A stretch of DNA of 64,000 bases, from contig OX638368.1 of the NCBI GenBank assembly GCA_951812925.1, forward strand, positions 19,097,187-19,161,186, read 5' to 3'. The notes beneath the pieces were generated by a model. It searched no databases and had not been told where the DNA came from. It saw nothing but the letters and a program-made list of their open reading frames with translations. The stretch comes from Calliopum simillimum (taxonomy: Eukaryota; Arthropoda; Insecta; Diptera; Lauxaniidae). Every line of letters starts with the position of its first letter. Within the stretch, counting starts at the first letter, position 1. The position numbers and the translations under genes were made by a program. Positions 53,926 through 64,000 of this stretch are shown one piece after another.

Positions 53926-55270
53926 TTGGTTGGAATAACAAGTTATTTTACTTTGTTCACGTATTTTCTTAATGGGATAACTGATGTTTTTTTAGTGCTC
54001 TTATAAAAATCTATTTAAATAGTTGAAGTATAGTTTTAGGAGCTAGCTGTTAAAAGATTTATGTGACAAGCAGCAGTTTCGTTTCCACTTTGAGTTATTC
54101 TCTTGTACATGCAGGCAGGCACGTAAAATATATTTTCTCATTCATACATTTTTATTCAGGTCAAAGTTTAGTAAATACATATTAAATGAAAGAAATAATC
54201 AACATAAACGCAGACTTAAATTTTTATTAAAATATGAAAGGAAGCTAAATTTTGCACACTATATCCTTTATTAAATTCGACTTTTACTCAAAAACATACA
54301 TAGCACTTGAATGAATACAATGAAACTGCTCTTAAGGACACTTCTTGTTTTATTGGTTTCAAAACTTCTAACGGATAAAATCATCAAAGTGTCAGATTCC
54401 GCGAGTTGTTTTTTCATCAGCCGAGCATTTTAAAAACACATACTTGCATATATTTCTTTTTTTGTAATACATAATTGTATATACTTGTAGATATTTGTAT
54501 TGAAATACACTTAAACATTTTTCTTACTCCTCAATTCTTTTCAGTGGTCACAATTTCATTTCCAAACAGTGTCTGCATGTAGAAAGTTTTAGCGCATATA
54601 GAATAATAAAATTTTAAAGACGCAATATTTCCACAGACTACAAAGAAATCTCAGTAGTGTTAAATGTTCATTAAAGTGGAACTAACTAACCGACTTAAGC
54701 ATATAAATATAAAAATTTCTTTTCTGTTCCGCCCTCTCTCATTATTTATGGTTTAAGATACAAGCAATTAATTTTCTACGCCAAAAAACACGCTACAGAA
54801 AATTTAGCACGCATTTATAGAAACACAAAAAATTACGGAAATTATTAAGAATTCTGTAATGTACCTTTGTAGGTAATAAATAATGATAAAAATCTTTGAA
54901 CTCTGTGTGCGTATAAGACCTACACATATGTATGCAAATACTGTACATAGGGTAAGGAGGGGCACATTTGACTTTGCGGCATATTTTACTTCGCCCTTTT
55001 TGATGTGAATATGTCCTAAAAGCCATAAAGTTGAAATGTAGAAAGAAGTCTTATTTGATTTTAAGAAGCGTCACGAACTTGTTCTTGTCAAGATGGTTAT
55101 TTTTCAACTAACCCCGCTTCCACACGTGTTTTCTTGGTTTCTTTGATTTTTGTTGTGTTTTTCAAGAACACTGTTCTAGTTTTTCGACTTTTTTTTTTTT
55201 TTTTTTGGTCTGACGGGAAACAGATCATTCTTACATAATTGGGGTACTAGGTGCTAACCGTTTTGCTGGA
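53926..55270. other. AT-rich DNA, no recognised gene
   Basis: No domain-bearing frame or clear repeat. Confidence 0.5.
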
Positions 55271-55352
55271 AAAAAATTATTAAAAGTGTCCAAAAAGTAC
55301 CAAAATTATTTAATACATTTGTGGTCGAATTTTGACCACTTAGCGATTCTAG
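55271..55352 (+). mobile_element. Helitron-like family H1, copy 6 (3' end only)
   Basis: Last 82 bases of H1: AAAGTGTCCAAAAAGTACCA, ATTTAATACATTTGTGGTCG, hairpin TGGTCGAATTTTGACCA and TAGCGATTCTAG|T. It is 5'-truncated and lies directly before a TATACCC-type copy. Confidence 0.75.
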
Positions 55353-55389
55353 TATCAATAATTCTTTTTCAAAAGTATATTTTCCTGTC

Positions 55390-56215
55390 CAGGATTCGAG
55401 TTGCACCCTGGGTGTATTCACTTTGCCCTTCCGTTTGTATCGCAGAGAAGGACGCGTGGCAGATATAGAAAAGTATATATATTTTTGATCAACGTCACCT
55501 TCTGAGTCCATATAACCATGTCCGTCTGTCTGGCTGGCTGGGTGTGCATGAAATACACATTCTGCGAAAATTGAGCAAGATAATTAAATGAAATATGGTA
55601 TAATGCCTTCGTAGTCAAAGTTCTCTCGTGGGATTAAAAATGAGCGTAATCGGTCAACGGACACGCCTACCGCCCATACAAAAAATATATTCAAAATGCA
55701 ACTTTAGGAGTATTTTTCACGACGATGCTACCGCCATACACACTACTACTACGAATTGTAAGCACAAGCTCTGAAAAAAAAACTGAACGAATTTGGACAA
55801 GATGGCGTGGCACCTCACATATGAGCAAAAGCTTAAAAATGCTATACTGAAAGCGTTTTTTGAGTTAATCGAACTAAATTTACTCAGACACTAGCGACTA
55901 CAAATGCAAGTTCTGAGCAAAAACTGGGTGACATCGTAAAAGAGAGCGTGGCACCTCCCATATAAGCAAAAGTTTAAAAATGCTGTACTGAAGGAGTTTT
56001 TTGAGATAATGCAACTTAATTTCACAGAAATACTAAGAACTGTAAGTGCACGCTCTGAGCTAAATCTAGACGAACTCGGACAAGAGGGCGTGGCGCCTCC
56101 CATATAAGCAAAAGTTTCAAAACTTGTTTTTTGAGATAATCCAACCAAATTTCACTCAGATACTAAGAACTTTAAATGCAAGCTCTGAGCAAAAACTGGA
56201 TGAAGTCTGTCTGAC
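55390..56215 (+). mobile_element. Dispersed TATACCC-type repeat, copy c
   Basis: Head with CTTTGCCCTTCCGTTTGTAT, TTGATCAACGTCACCTTCTG and GTCCGTCTGTCTGGCTGGCT, then GGACACGCCTACCGCCCATA. Three to four tandem units follow, with boxes near 55803, 55945 and 56086 (spacing about 141). Same arrangement as copy a. It is not clear whether its left end adjoins the Helitron fragment by insertion or truncation. Confidence 0.75.
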
Positions 56216-56604
56216 GTTCACTCTATGTATAAGAAAATTCAGTAAAAATTAACGTTTAGGTAAAGGAGTATCCGATAAGAAATTAACATGAAAATATACT
56301 TTTGTTGAAAAATCTTTGAAAATATTTAAAAAATAACTTAAGGCAGTTTTTAAAGAAATTTTTATTTTCTTAGTTTCAGCAATGTTTCAAAAACAGCCAT
56401 GACTTTTTGAAATTGTGCAGTAATTGTAGAAAATGCAGCTCTTTAAAAAAAAAAAAAAAAAGTGCCGTGTCAAATCCGCCCCAGTTTTCCCTACATATTA
56501 CAACCAATACTGTGTTTCTCAACAAAAACCCGAAAGTAGATAAATAAATTGTATAAAAACAAATACTTGAGAGTACGCAAACGGAACCAGAGCAAAGTGG
56601 CGCA
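56216..56604. other. AT-rich spacer
   Basis: No recognised feature. Confidence 0.5.
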
Positions 56605-56965
56605 CAGTGGTATGGCTTCATACATGTTTTGAAGCAAAATAGAAGAAGCGCTCCAATGACAATGAAATTTTGTATAGGTACTTAAATAGATAAAGCTAGT
56701 TAAGAAAGTGAAGATATATTCCAAAAATTTGCATGATACGTCAACGAACACATCTACCTCCTATATAAAATATACTATATTTCATTAACCCTAAAAGTAT
56801 GCAACACATTATTTCCATATACAATAACTTACATACATTGCATATTCATATTGAAAATCACAAGACCTTATTCATATAATTGATGAGTTTTTCAATTGGC
56901 GAAAATATGCGAACAGTTTTTTTGACTTAAATTGAAAGCGTAGGTTCTCACTTTTAATTTTTTTA
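56605..56965 (+). repeat. Dispersed repeat R, copy 2
   Basis: Inverse relative of 48655-48985 (see that entry): TGCATGATACGTCAACGAAC, TTAACCCTAAAAGTATGCAA, GAAAATCACAAGACC and TTTTTTTGACTTAAATTGAA. Confidence 0.65.
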
Positions 56966-57777
56966 TTATTAAAAGATATAGCTACCGGTAGCTAACTTAG
57001 TAATTTTCTAAGGACGCTGCTTTTCATGGAGCCATTTTAATTTGCGCATATCTTTTAAACGATTTATGTAATCCAAATAATTTTTTCTTTGAATTAATAA
57101 CAAAATACTATATTTTATTTAATAAAAAATGCAATAAACATAGAAAAAGAAATATATTTATATATATTTATAATTTATTTAAATACACCATGAAAAAGTT
57201 CATCAGTAATCAGCGTACAATCTTCTAGTGACTTTGGCTCAATTTTTTCGATGAAAAAAAATGACTTTCTAGAAAAAGTATTAACGGCACCTTCTTAGTG
57301 AGAATTGCTTTTTTTTTTGCCAAAATACCACTGTGCGGCGTTAGATGCAGTCCCAGAAACACCACGCATGTAGGCTTTACCAAAATAATGGCAAAAGAAA
57401 AATACGCATTTATTTTAATATAAAGTTAGTAGTATAATAAAATTTAAAAAACCCAAAAACAATTTCAAACAAAAATAAGTCATGCAAAAGTAAACACAGA
57501 AGAAAATACGACCCGACCACAAAAATAAAAGTATAAAAAAAAATAGAAATAAAGCAACAAATAAATTGGAGTAAAAAGAAAGCAGTTAAGGGTAAGGTAA
57601 TAATGCCGAAATAAATGTTTTTCAAGGAATTGTGCAAAAAATATATGTAAGTAGTATGCTAAAGAAATCATTCAGATGTAATAAAAGAACAAATAAGCAA
57701 GAATCTACTTTGATTTATTTACTTAAAGTGAAATTTAAGGAAGCCAGCAATATGTATACAAAGCGTGTACACACTTG
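56966..57777. other. AT-rich DNA, no recognised gene
   Basis: Poly-A/T tracts, no supported coding frame. Confidence 0.5.
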
Positions 57778-58390
57778 CCCAGCAAACATTTTCAATCGCG
57801 GAAGAATCATATTCGATTCTCCTAGACGATTAAATCAATCGTCCGCGACAGTCGCATTCTACTCTTCCGCGAATGTTCAGGCGTGAGAAATTGTCCGGCC
57901 GAATACGATTGTTTTAGAAGAATCCTCTAACAACTCCCCAAGATGAATCTGCAAATGATCCCCAGGAAGGGTCAACAGACGACTCCGCAACATGTTTTTC
58001 AAAGCGAAAAAAAACTTGAAAAAAAAAAGAAAAAAAATAAAATATGAAATGGCGACATAAAAATAATTTCATAAGAAATTGCTAATTTTTGTTCAATAAA
58101 CTGTTAAAATTTATGTGCCGTTAAAAATATAACGTGTAGTTTGACATTTTGCTTCTTGAAAAATACCGGGCCTCAGAAATATTGCCTTTTAGAAAAAAAA
58201 TTATTAATTTTTTCGAAATTCCTCAGGAGATGACGTCATGTCGTAGTCGGCCATCTTGTATCGTGTAAAACTCGTCTGAAGGAGTTGTTGGTTATTCGTA
58301 AAGGAGTTCGATTTCAAACCATCATCCAGAAGAGACTTAGTCGAATCTTTTTTTATTCGTTTTGGGCTTTTTTTTATGAATTTTTTTTTT

Positions 58391-58820
58391 GCACCAATCG
58401 ATGGGGAAAGGTCGAAAATATATTTTGGTCATAACCAGATTTGGTTCCGGGCCCTCTAAGTGACCGATTTGGGCCCATTTTTGTAAAAAAAGTTTATTGC
58501 ACCAATCGATGGGGAAAGGTCGAAAATAGATTTTGGACATGTCCAGGGGTGTCTCCGACCCCTCTAAGTGACCGACTTGGGCCCATTTTGGTGAAAAAAT
58601 TTTATTGCACCAATCGATAGGGAAAGGTCGAAAATACATTCTGGACATGTCCAGGGGTGTCTCCGACCCCTCTAAGTGACCGATTTGGGCCCATTTCGGT
58701 GAAAAATTTTTATTGCACCAATCGATAGGGAAAGGTCGAAAACAGATTTCGGATATGATCAGAGATGTCTTCGACCACTCTAAGTGACCATTTTGGACCC
58801 ATTTTTGAAAATAAAATTAT
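58391..58820 (-). repeat. 108-bp tandem repeat, four units
   Basis: Units start GCACCAATCGATGGGGAAAG at 58391, 58499, 58607 and 58715, exactly 108 bases apart. Because 108 is divisible by three, the minus strand stays open across three units and reads a 36-residue repeat with YFRPFPIDWCNK and KWAQxGHLEG. I see no start, homology or splice evidence that it is translated. Confidence 0.95.
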
Positions 58821-58821
58821 T

Positions 58822-59165
58822 GCGCAAAACTCGCCTGGAAGAGTTGTATATTCATTGCGAAGATGTTTGATTCACAATGATCTTCTAGAAGAGTGTAAGG
58901 AGGAATCTTCTGTTACTCGCGCTGAAGTTTTGTCGCGTAAAACTCGCCTGTAAGAGTTGTATATTCATCGCAAAGATGTTTGATTCGCAATGATCTTCCA
59001 TAAGAGTGTAAGGAAGAATCTTCTGTTACTCGCGCTGAAGTTTTGTCGCGCAAAACTCTCCCGGAAGAGTTGTATATTCATCGCGAAGATGTTTGATTCG
59101 CAATAATCTTCCAGAAGAGTGTTAGGAGGAATCTTCTTTTACTCGCGGAAAATTTTTATCGCGGA
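58822..59165 (+). repeat. 113-bp tandem repeat, three units plus a partial
   Basis: Units start GCGCAAAACTCGCCTGGAAG-like at 58822, 58935, 59048 and 59161. Shared parts are AGTTGTATATTCATCGCGAA, GATGTTTGATTCGCAATGAT and TTCTGTTACTCGCGCTGAAG. Each unit contains short self-complementary parts such as ATCTTCTAGAAGAG. Confidence 0.95.
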
Positions 59166-59494
59166 AAGCTCGCGTAGAAGAGCTTTAAATGCATCGCCAA
59201 AAATATGGAAGATTGTCCGCGATTGAAAATGTTTGCTGGGTGTATACGTATGTATGTATATATTTATGTATATGTAAAGCGTATGTTGGTGCTATTATCC
59301 GAAGTAAAGAAAGGTCGTTACCTTAAACAAATTCTCAGTATTATCCTTATTTTATTTGATAATGAGAAAAATGTAAAAGAAAAAATTTACAAAAAAAAAA
59401 CTCCTGAATTTTAATATTTAAAAAATGTTGCTAAGCATTGTTGCTGAGCGTTGTTGCTAAACATTTCTTGTAAACATTTGAAGTCAATCAAGTT

Positions 59495-59925
59495 TCTGCT
59501 CAGAACTTGCATCTGAAAAATCGCTTTCACTAAAGCATTTTGAAATTTTTGTTTATATGGGAGGCATGTCCTCTTCTTCGAAATCACCTAGTTTTTGCTC
59601 AGAGCTTAGATCCCTAGTATATATGAGTTGTTTGCGTTATTGTTATCGGCCATAAAATTGCATTTTCAGTGTTTTTTTGTATGGGCGGTAGGCGTGTCCG
59701 TAGACCGATCTTTCTTATTTTCAATCCCACCAGCTAACTTTTATGACAAAGCCATTGAACAAAACTTCATCTTGCTTAGTTTTCCCGTTAAAATTATTAC
59801 CACAGACGGACAGGACATGGCTATATCGACTCAGGAGGTGACGCTGATCAAGTCAAGTCTCTTTCTCTGCTTTACATATGGATTGACAAAGTGAATATAC
59901 TCTGGGTGGGTGTAGGGTATAAAAG
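59495..59925 (-). mobile_element. Dispersed TATACCC-type repeat, copy d
   Basis: On the minus strand it begins TATACCCTACACCCACCCAG AGTATATTCAC, the best-preserved outer end in this window. It continues through TTGATCAGCGTCACCTCCTG, TCCTGTCCGTCTG and a GGACACGCCTACCGCCCATA block to a single AAACTAGGTGATTTCG unit. It lies next to the mariner fragment at 59940. Confidence 0.75.
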
Positions 59926-59939
59926 TGTCAATAGCGCGT

Positions 59940-60310
59940 AGAGTATTCTCGCGAGCATTTGGACCTCCGGCTCATGACTCAGAAGGGATCCTGTTGATTG
60001 ATTACAAAGATTAAGGTGTCTCTATAACCTGAGAATACTACGCTTCAATCTTAGAGCGGTTAAAAGAAGTCGTCGGTGAAAAAAGAAGCGGAAAACTAAC
60101 CACCTGACCTGGCTCCCAGTGATTTTTATTCCCAAACTTGAAAAAAAGGAGTTCGTGGGAAGAAGTTTTCAAGTGATGAAGAAGCGAAGGATTCAATTTC
60201 AGTGTTTTTTTTTTTTTCAGACAAAGATAAAACCTTTTTTTTTTTGAAGGTATACAAAAGTTCATTGAAAGATCAGAAAACTTAAAAACCATAATTATGT
60301 ATGTAAAAAA
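59940..60310 (+). pseudogene. Mariner transposase C-terminal remnant
   Basis: Piecewise plus-strand translation gives ILLIDYKD, EYYASILERLKEVVGEKRSG, then PPDLAPSDFY, RGKKFSSDEEAKDS and FFEGIQKFIERSEN. These match the second half of mariner/SETMAR transposases, including PDLAPSD with the third catalytic Asp. The HDNA motif with the second Asp has been deleted between KLT and PPDLAPS. Stops and frameshifts are frequent. The 5' half is absent; the TATACCC-type copy d ends just 15 bases upstream. Confidence 0.8.
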
Positions 60311-60435
60311 AGTCATCAGTGACTTATTTTCTTTTGGCCAAAAGCGCCACTTAAAGTATATTGTTGCCAACAATTTTTTCAAAACATTTTTGACAAATAT
60401 TGTTTCACAAAATTGCAAATTTAAATAAAAATTAC

Positions 60436-61606
60436 TATCCTAAGGAGTGAGATTGAAAAAAATCTTAACATATATAAAATTCAATAATTTTTAAACGTTT
60501 GATCTTAGAATTTTGATTTTTTTTTATTTAATTGATAATATTTCACAAATTACAGAAAAATATAACTTTTATTGTTCTAGCCACTATTTATGAACTCGAG
60601 GACCTTTTTTGGTAAACCTTCCATTAGAGATTTTATAGTTGTTTCGGACACCTTTTTGGAACAGTTTGCCCATCTATTTTTAAAATCTTCGATATTTTGG
60701 GACACATTTTTTGTGCTCTTTAAGTTTCTTTTCACAAGAGACCAATATCTGTCCACTGGTCTTAGCTCCGGATAATTTGGAGGATTGGCCTCTCTTGGTA
60801 CAAAAACTATGTTATTACTTTGGTACCACTCCAGAGCTTTCTTGCCGTAGTAACATGATACCAAATCAGGCCAAAAATGAGTGGACACATTGTGCTCTCT
60901 TATGAAAGAAAGAAGTTTTTTTTCAAACAATCTTTGATGTATATTTCGGCATTTATAGAGCCCAATGTAACAAATGACTTGCTTTTTTTGCCGCAACTGC
61001 ATATAGCTTGCCATACAAGGAATTCTTTAGGAAATTTTGTCTGCTTTTGGATTCTAAATTGTTCTTCGATATTTCTTCGAGCATCAACAACATAAAAATT
61101 TTGACTCGGAAGCTGCGTAAAATCTGCCAGTACATACGTTTCGTCGTCCATTATACAACATGAATATTTTTGTATGAAATTCGATTTTAATTTCCGAGCC
61201 CTACTTTTGGCGTCTAAATTTTTTGCAGCATTCCTGTCTGGAACTTTTTGGACTTTGTATGTTTACAAACCTGCATTAGCTTTAACTTTTCGCAGCAAAT
61301 AGTCAGCGCACTAGGCTAACTGGGCAGCTTTTCTAGCAGATGTGAAACCTTCAATTCTTTGACCAATTTTTGGTAGGACTAATTTGGATTTTTTTGAAAA
61401 TTTTTAATAATTTTAAGGCGTAATTCTTTTTCTTCACTCATTTTGATCAAACTCACAACAAATCAACATGTTGGTCATTAAAAATAATAACTGACATATT
61501 TTTCAAAGAAAACTAGATCAAAGAAATTTTTAAATTTTACACCCAAAAAAAAATTATTAGGTAAAACGTGTGTAAGATTTTTTCGATCTCACTCCCTAAA
61601 ATTCTA
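60436..61606 (-). mobile_element. Tc1/mariner-group element of DD37D (maT-like) type
   Basis: The left end TCCTAAGGAGTGAGATTGAA plus AAAAATCTTA and the inverse of the right end AATTTTAGGGAGTGAGATCG plus AAAAAATCTTA form the inverted repeats, with TA nearby at both ends (exact outer base uncertain by a few positions). About 1.17 kb, enclosing a transposase gene on the minus strand. Confidence 0.8.
60577..61441 (-). pseudogene. maT-like (DD37D) transposase pseudogene
   Basis: Starts MSEEKELRLKIIKNFQKN. The N-terminal DNA-binding half (61150-61441) is broken by stops. The catalytic half is well preserved in two overlapping frames: MDDETYVLADFTQLP (first Asp), FPKEFLVWQAICSCG, GSINAEIYIKDCL, then THFWPDLVSCYYGKKALEWY (second Asp) and PPNYPELRPVDRYWSLVKRN (third Asp). 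I count 37 residues between the second and third Asp, the spacing of the DD37D group. One frameshift joins the two halves near 60900-60910. It ends LMEGLPKKVLEFINSG. The triad is intact, but the gene cannot be translated as one protein. Confidence 0.85.
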
Positions 61607-61611
61607 GAAAA

Positions 61612-62350
61612 AAAAAATGTTTTTGTAAAATATCTCTGAAACGATGAGCCCTAGAAAAACGTTATTTTTTCATGCATTTTTTATAACACGAAATTCCTTA
61701 TGAATGTCCCTACGAACATCTTTTCTTTCGACTAACCGTTCATGAGATATCGCGATTTTCATGAAAACCTCCGCATGTCTCTTCGTTTGCCTTTTTTTGA
61801 CAAAACAAGGTAGTCGGGGTTGGAAACGACTACAATTGCGAAAGGAATAGAAAAAGAATGCGACGTATGATAAGTAGTTCATAAAAATATTTTGATTTTC
61901 AAATCACGATACCTCATGAACGGTTAGTCGAACGAAAAATGGGTTTGTGGGGAATTGCATTTTCTACAAAATGCATGAACAATTTTTTTATACAGCACAA
62001 CGTGTCGGAGATATTTTACAAAAACTGTTTTTTCTAAATTTTTGGGATTGTCAAAAGATATCTTCTAAGCTATAAGTCGTACGAAAAAAAGCAATGTATA
62101 GTTTGTGAAGCAAGAAATTCCCTATGAAAAGATATTTTCTTTCGACTCTCCGTTCATGAGTTATCACAATTTAAAAATCAACACATGATTATGAACACTT
62201 ATGCGCCAAATGCACAATTGACTTATTTTTTACCATATTTCAATTAAGATATCTCCTAAAGTATATGTCGCACATATACAATTCGACCAGAATTTTTCTC
62301 TAAACGTAACCATTAGCGAGATATTTGCAAAAAAGTTCAAATTTGGAAAG
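61612..62350. repeat. Inverted and direct repeats of a GTTCATGAGATATC-bearing block
   Basis: A block with AAAATATCTCTGAAACGATG, TATAACACGAAATTCC and CTTTCGACTAACCGTTCATG plus AGATATCGCGATTTTC (61622-61765) occurs inverted at about 61880-62025. It recurs directly, more diverged, at about 62050-62180 (TCTCCGTTCATGAGTTATCA). A further weak relative lies at 62245-62330. Unclassified repeat, no coding signal. Confidence 0.65.
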
Positions 62351-64000
62351 ACCACATCGAAATCTAAAAAATATAGCATTTCAAAAATTCCAAAAAACTT
62401 TCCAGGTAACGCCATTTCATTCTCTCAATAGTTTAATATTTAATAACTACTAAACATAATGTATAATTCCGAAGTGAGGCATAGAGATCTAGACAAGTCA
62501 TATAGTTGTATTATTTAGCTGATATAGGTAACCAACATTTTAAAAGTAAACAGTTTTTGTATAAGTTCTTAATTACAATATTTTGCTTAAAAGTGAACAA
62601 TTTATTATAATGATGAATATGTATGTTGGCTGAAAAACTGTTCCAGTCATGCACAAGTACATAAGTATCCCTAAAATATGGCAGCAAAAAATGTTGTATA
62701 TATATAAAAAGTAGAGCACACTGCGCTTTGTACTAGAACTGCAAACGATAAAGTCCTTGAAAACGAAAATGGCCGTAAAATTTTATTTTTCTCAAGAAAG
62801 AAGAAGGCAAGAAGCGCAGCAGTACAAGAAAATTAATGTTAAGAAGGAGAAGAATTTCTTAAAGAACAAAAAACAAAATAAATACAAAAAAGAGCAAAGT
62901 GACTTCTTTGCGCTCAATTTCCTATTATCGTTTTTAGCCGTGCGATATATTCTTCCTTTTTTTTCCTTTCTCTATTGTCTTTTATGAACAATAGCTTCAC
63001 TAACGAACTGGGTAAAAAGTATTGCAACAAAATAAATGCTAAAGTGTAGTAAGTAGGTAAGTAGCTGGAGTGGAAAATTTGCCAATAAAAAACAAGCCAA
63101 TAATCTGGGTAATGCGTCCAGCTAAAGGAAAAAAAAGAAAGGCTTAAATATCTTTATTGTTGTTTAAGAATAATTCTTTCAAAACTACAATTTAAAAACT
63201 TTATATTTAGCTTAGTTTTTGACTCTTTTATAATTCTTTTTGGACATTTATTTTTTTTCACAAATTGAAACAATTACTAGATGTGGTAGACTAATTAAAA
63301 TGATGTCAATTTAAGCGCAGTTCACCTAACATTACTGATTCGAAGAAATATATTTCATAACTGGATGTTCGTATAAGAATTTTAAGGTATGTACTCGAAA
63401 AAAAGTAGTCGACAAAGAATGGGTAGTTATAAAACGTTTATTTTTTCACTAAAAAAAAAAGGTAAAACATTTCTTGAAGCTCAAGGGTATTTCTTTGAGA
63501 AAATGAAAATGTTAACTCGTTTGGTTGAGATATATGCAAAATATCGTAACTTTGAATTAACACCTGCCATGAGGCTCTGCACATCACTTTAACTGACCTG
63601 AGATGATAACTTGATCCATTTTTGTTTAAGTTTCTTTTAATTTTTGACGACTTTTTTCGTTTTTAGCAATTTTCTCTTCTAAGGACAGGCCCAGAAAAAT
63701 GTTATCCTTTTATTTCTTAAGAATATGATTAACTGATGATCGTGAAGGTCGAAATATGGGTGCTAGTTTTTCTATATAACATCACGATTAAAAAAATATA
63801 TAACACTTGATGATAGCGCATTAAGTAAAAAAAGATGTCTAACAATCAATAAAAAGTTCGAAAACTGATTTTGTCCACTTTCTTAAAAAAAATGAATTTA
63901 AGGTGCATCTTAAAGCACTGTCCATCGAGTTTTCTTGAATCATAGAAAGGCTCTATTACTTACGAAAAAAAAAATTATCTCAAATAGAAAGTCTACCTTA
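62351..64000. other. AT-rich DNA, no recognised gene
   Basis: The lysine-rich frame at 62757-62987 is low complexity and has no domain. The segment 63610-63800 (minus) has a weak helix-turn-helix-like phrase (LAPIFRPSRSSVNHI) that might be an old Tc1 remnant, not strong enough to call. Confidence 0.45.

Larger units (their letters stand above)
57778..59240. mobile_element. 1.46-kb TIR element with two internal minisatellites
   Basis: The left end CCCAGCAAACATTTTCAATC plus GCGGA and its inverse complement at the right are a perfect 25-base inverted repeat. The interior is GC-richer than the surroundings. It contains two unrelated tandem arrays (108-bp units at 58391 and 113-bp units at 58822) and CGCGGAAGAGT-type phrases near both ends. 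No transposase. A target-site duplication is not evident beyond TG, so I cannot assign the superfamily. Confidence 0.8.

Noticed and set aside
62757..62987. Lysine-rich frame MKTKMAVKFYF...
   Set aside because: Low complexity, no domain, hydrophobic tail from T-rich DNA; no sign of conservation visible.
63610..63800. Possible Tc1 N-terminal remnant on the minus strand
   Set aside because: Only a short helix-turn-helix-like phrase; no catalytic motif or inverted ends found.

Overview
This window looks like nuclear DNA from an insect, most likely a higher fly (Diptera). The evidence is the AT-rich background, the dense mix of Tc1/mariner, hAT, Helitron and non-LTR elements, and dispersed repeats whose core (GATCAGCGTCACCTCCTGAG followed by a GTCCGTCTG run) I remember as typical of fly genomes. 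A tephritid-like fly is my best guess, but nothing here fixes the genus. I see no bacterial, organellar or viral gene, and no complete host gene.

The one host-like candidate is a 39-base microexon on the minus strand (2226-2264). It has a strong polypyrimidine tract and AG acceptor and a GTAAGTAT donor, so the window may lie largely inside a very long intron. Nearly everything else identifiable is transposon-derived, and all coding remnants are broken.

Layout. 2-3 kb: LINE 3' remnant and the microexon. 3.9-5.5 kb: a 425-bp tandem repeat and a TATAC microsatellite. 5.6-7.2 kb: two truncated Tc1-like copies in a palindrome. 9.6-12.4 kb: a dispersed TATACCC-type repeat, a foldback-like element whose arms are tandem arrays, a nested Helitron piece and a Tc1 remnant. 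13-18 kb: Helitron copies in plain AT-rich DNA. 19.3-25 kb: a hairpin element, then a broken LINE interrupted by a Helitron carrying a 1.55-kb palindrome. 25.6-27.2 kb: a large pentanucleotide array. 28-30 kb: tRNA-like modules, a Helitron and a TTA-flanked MITE. 32.3-33.5 kb: a Tc1/mariner-group element. 35-38 kb: two satellites. 38.3-40 kb: paired TIR elements with tRNA-like modules. 40.3-43.2 kb: a hAT-type element with a perfect 8-bp target-site duplication. 43.7-53.9 kb: MITEs, two mariners and a Helitron. 55-62 kb: more TATACCC-type copies, a TIR element with two internal minisatellites, a mariner fragment and a DD37D-type element.

No genes here act as a pathway. The most interesting signals are structural. 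Two non-autonomous families have textbook Helitron ends (A|TC...hairpin...CTAG|T). One Helitron copy carries a giant palindrome where its short 3' hairpin should be. tRNA-like modules share a conserved leader. An imperfect GC-rich palindrome box (GGGCGTGGCACCGCCC) recurs in several otherwise different repeat families. Long near-identical inverted repeats are possible hairpin-RNA sources. I found no clear evidence of a new enzymatic or defence system.
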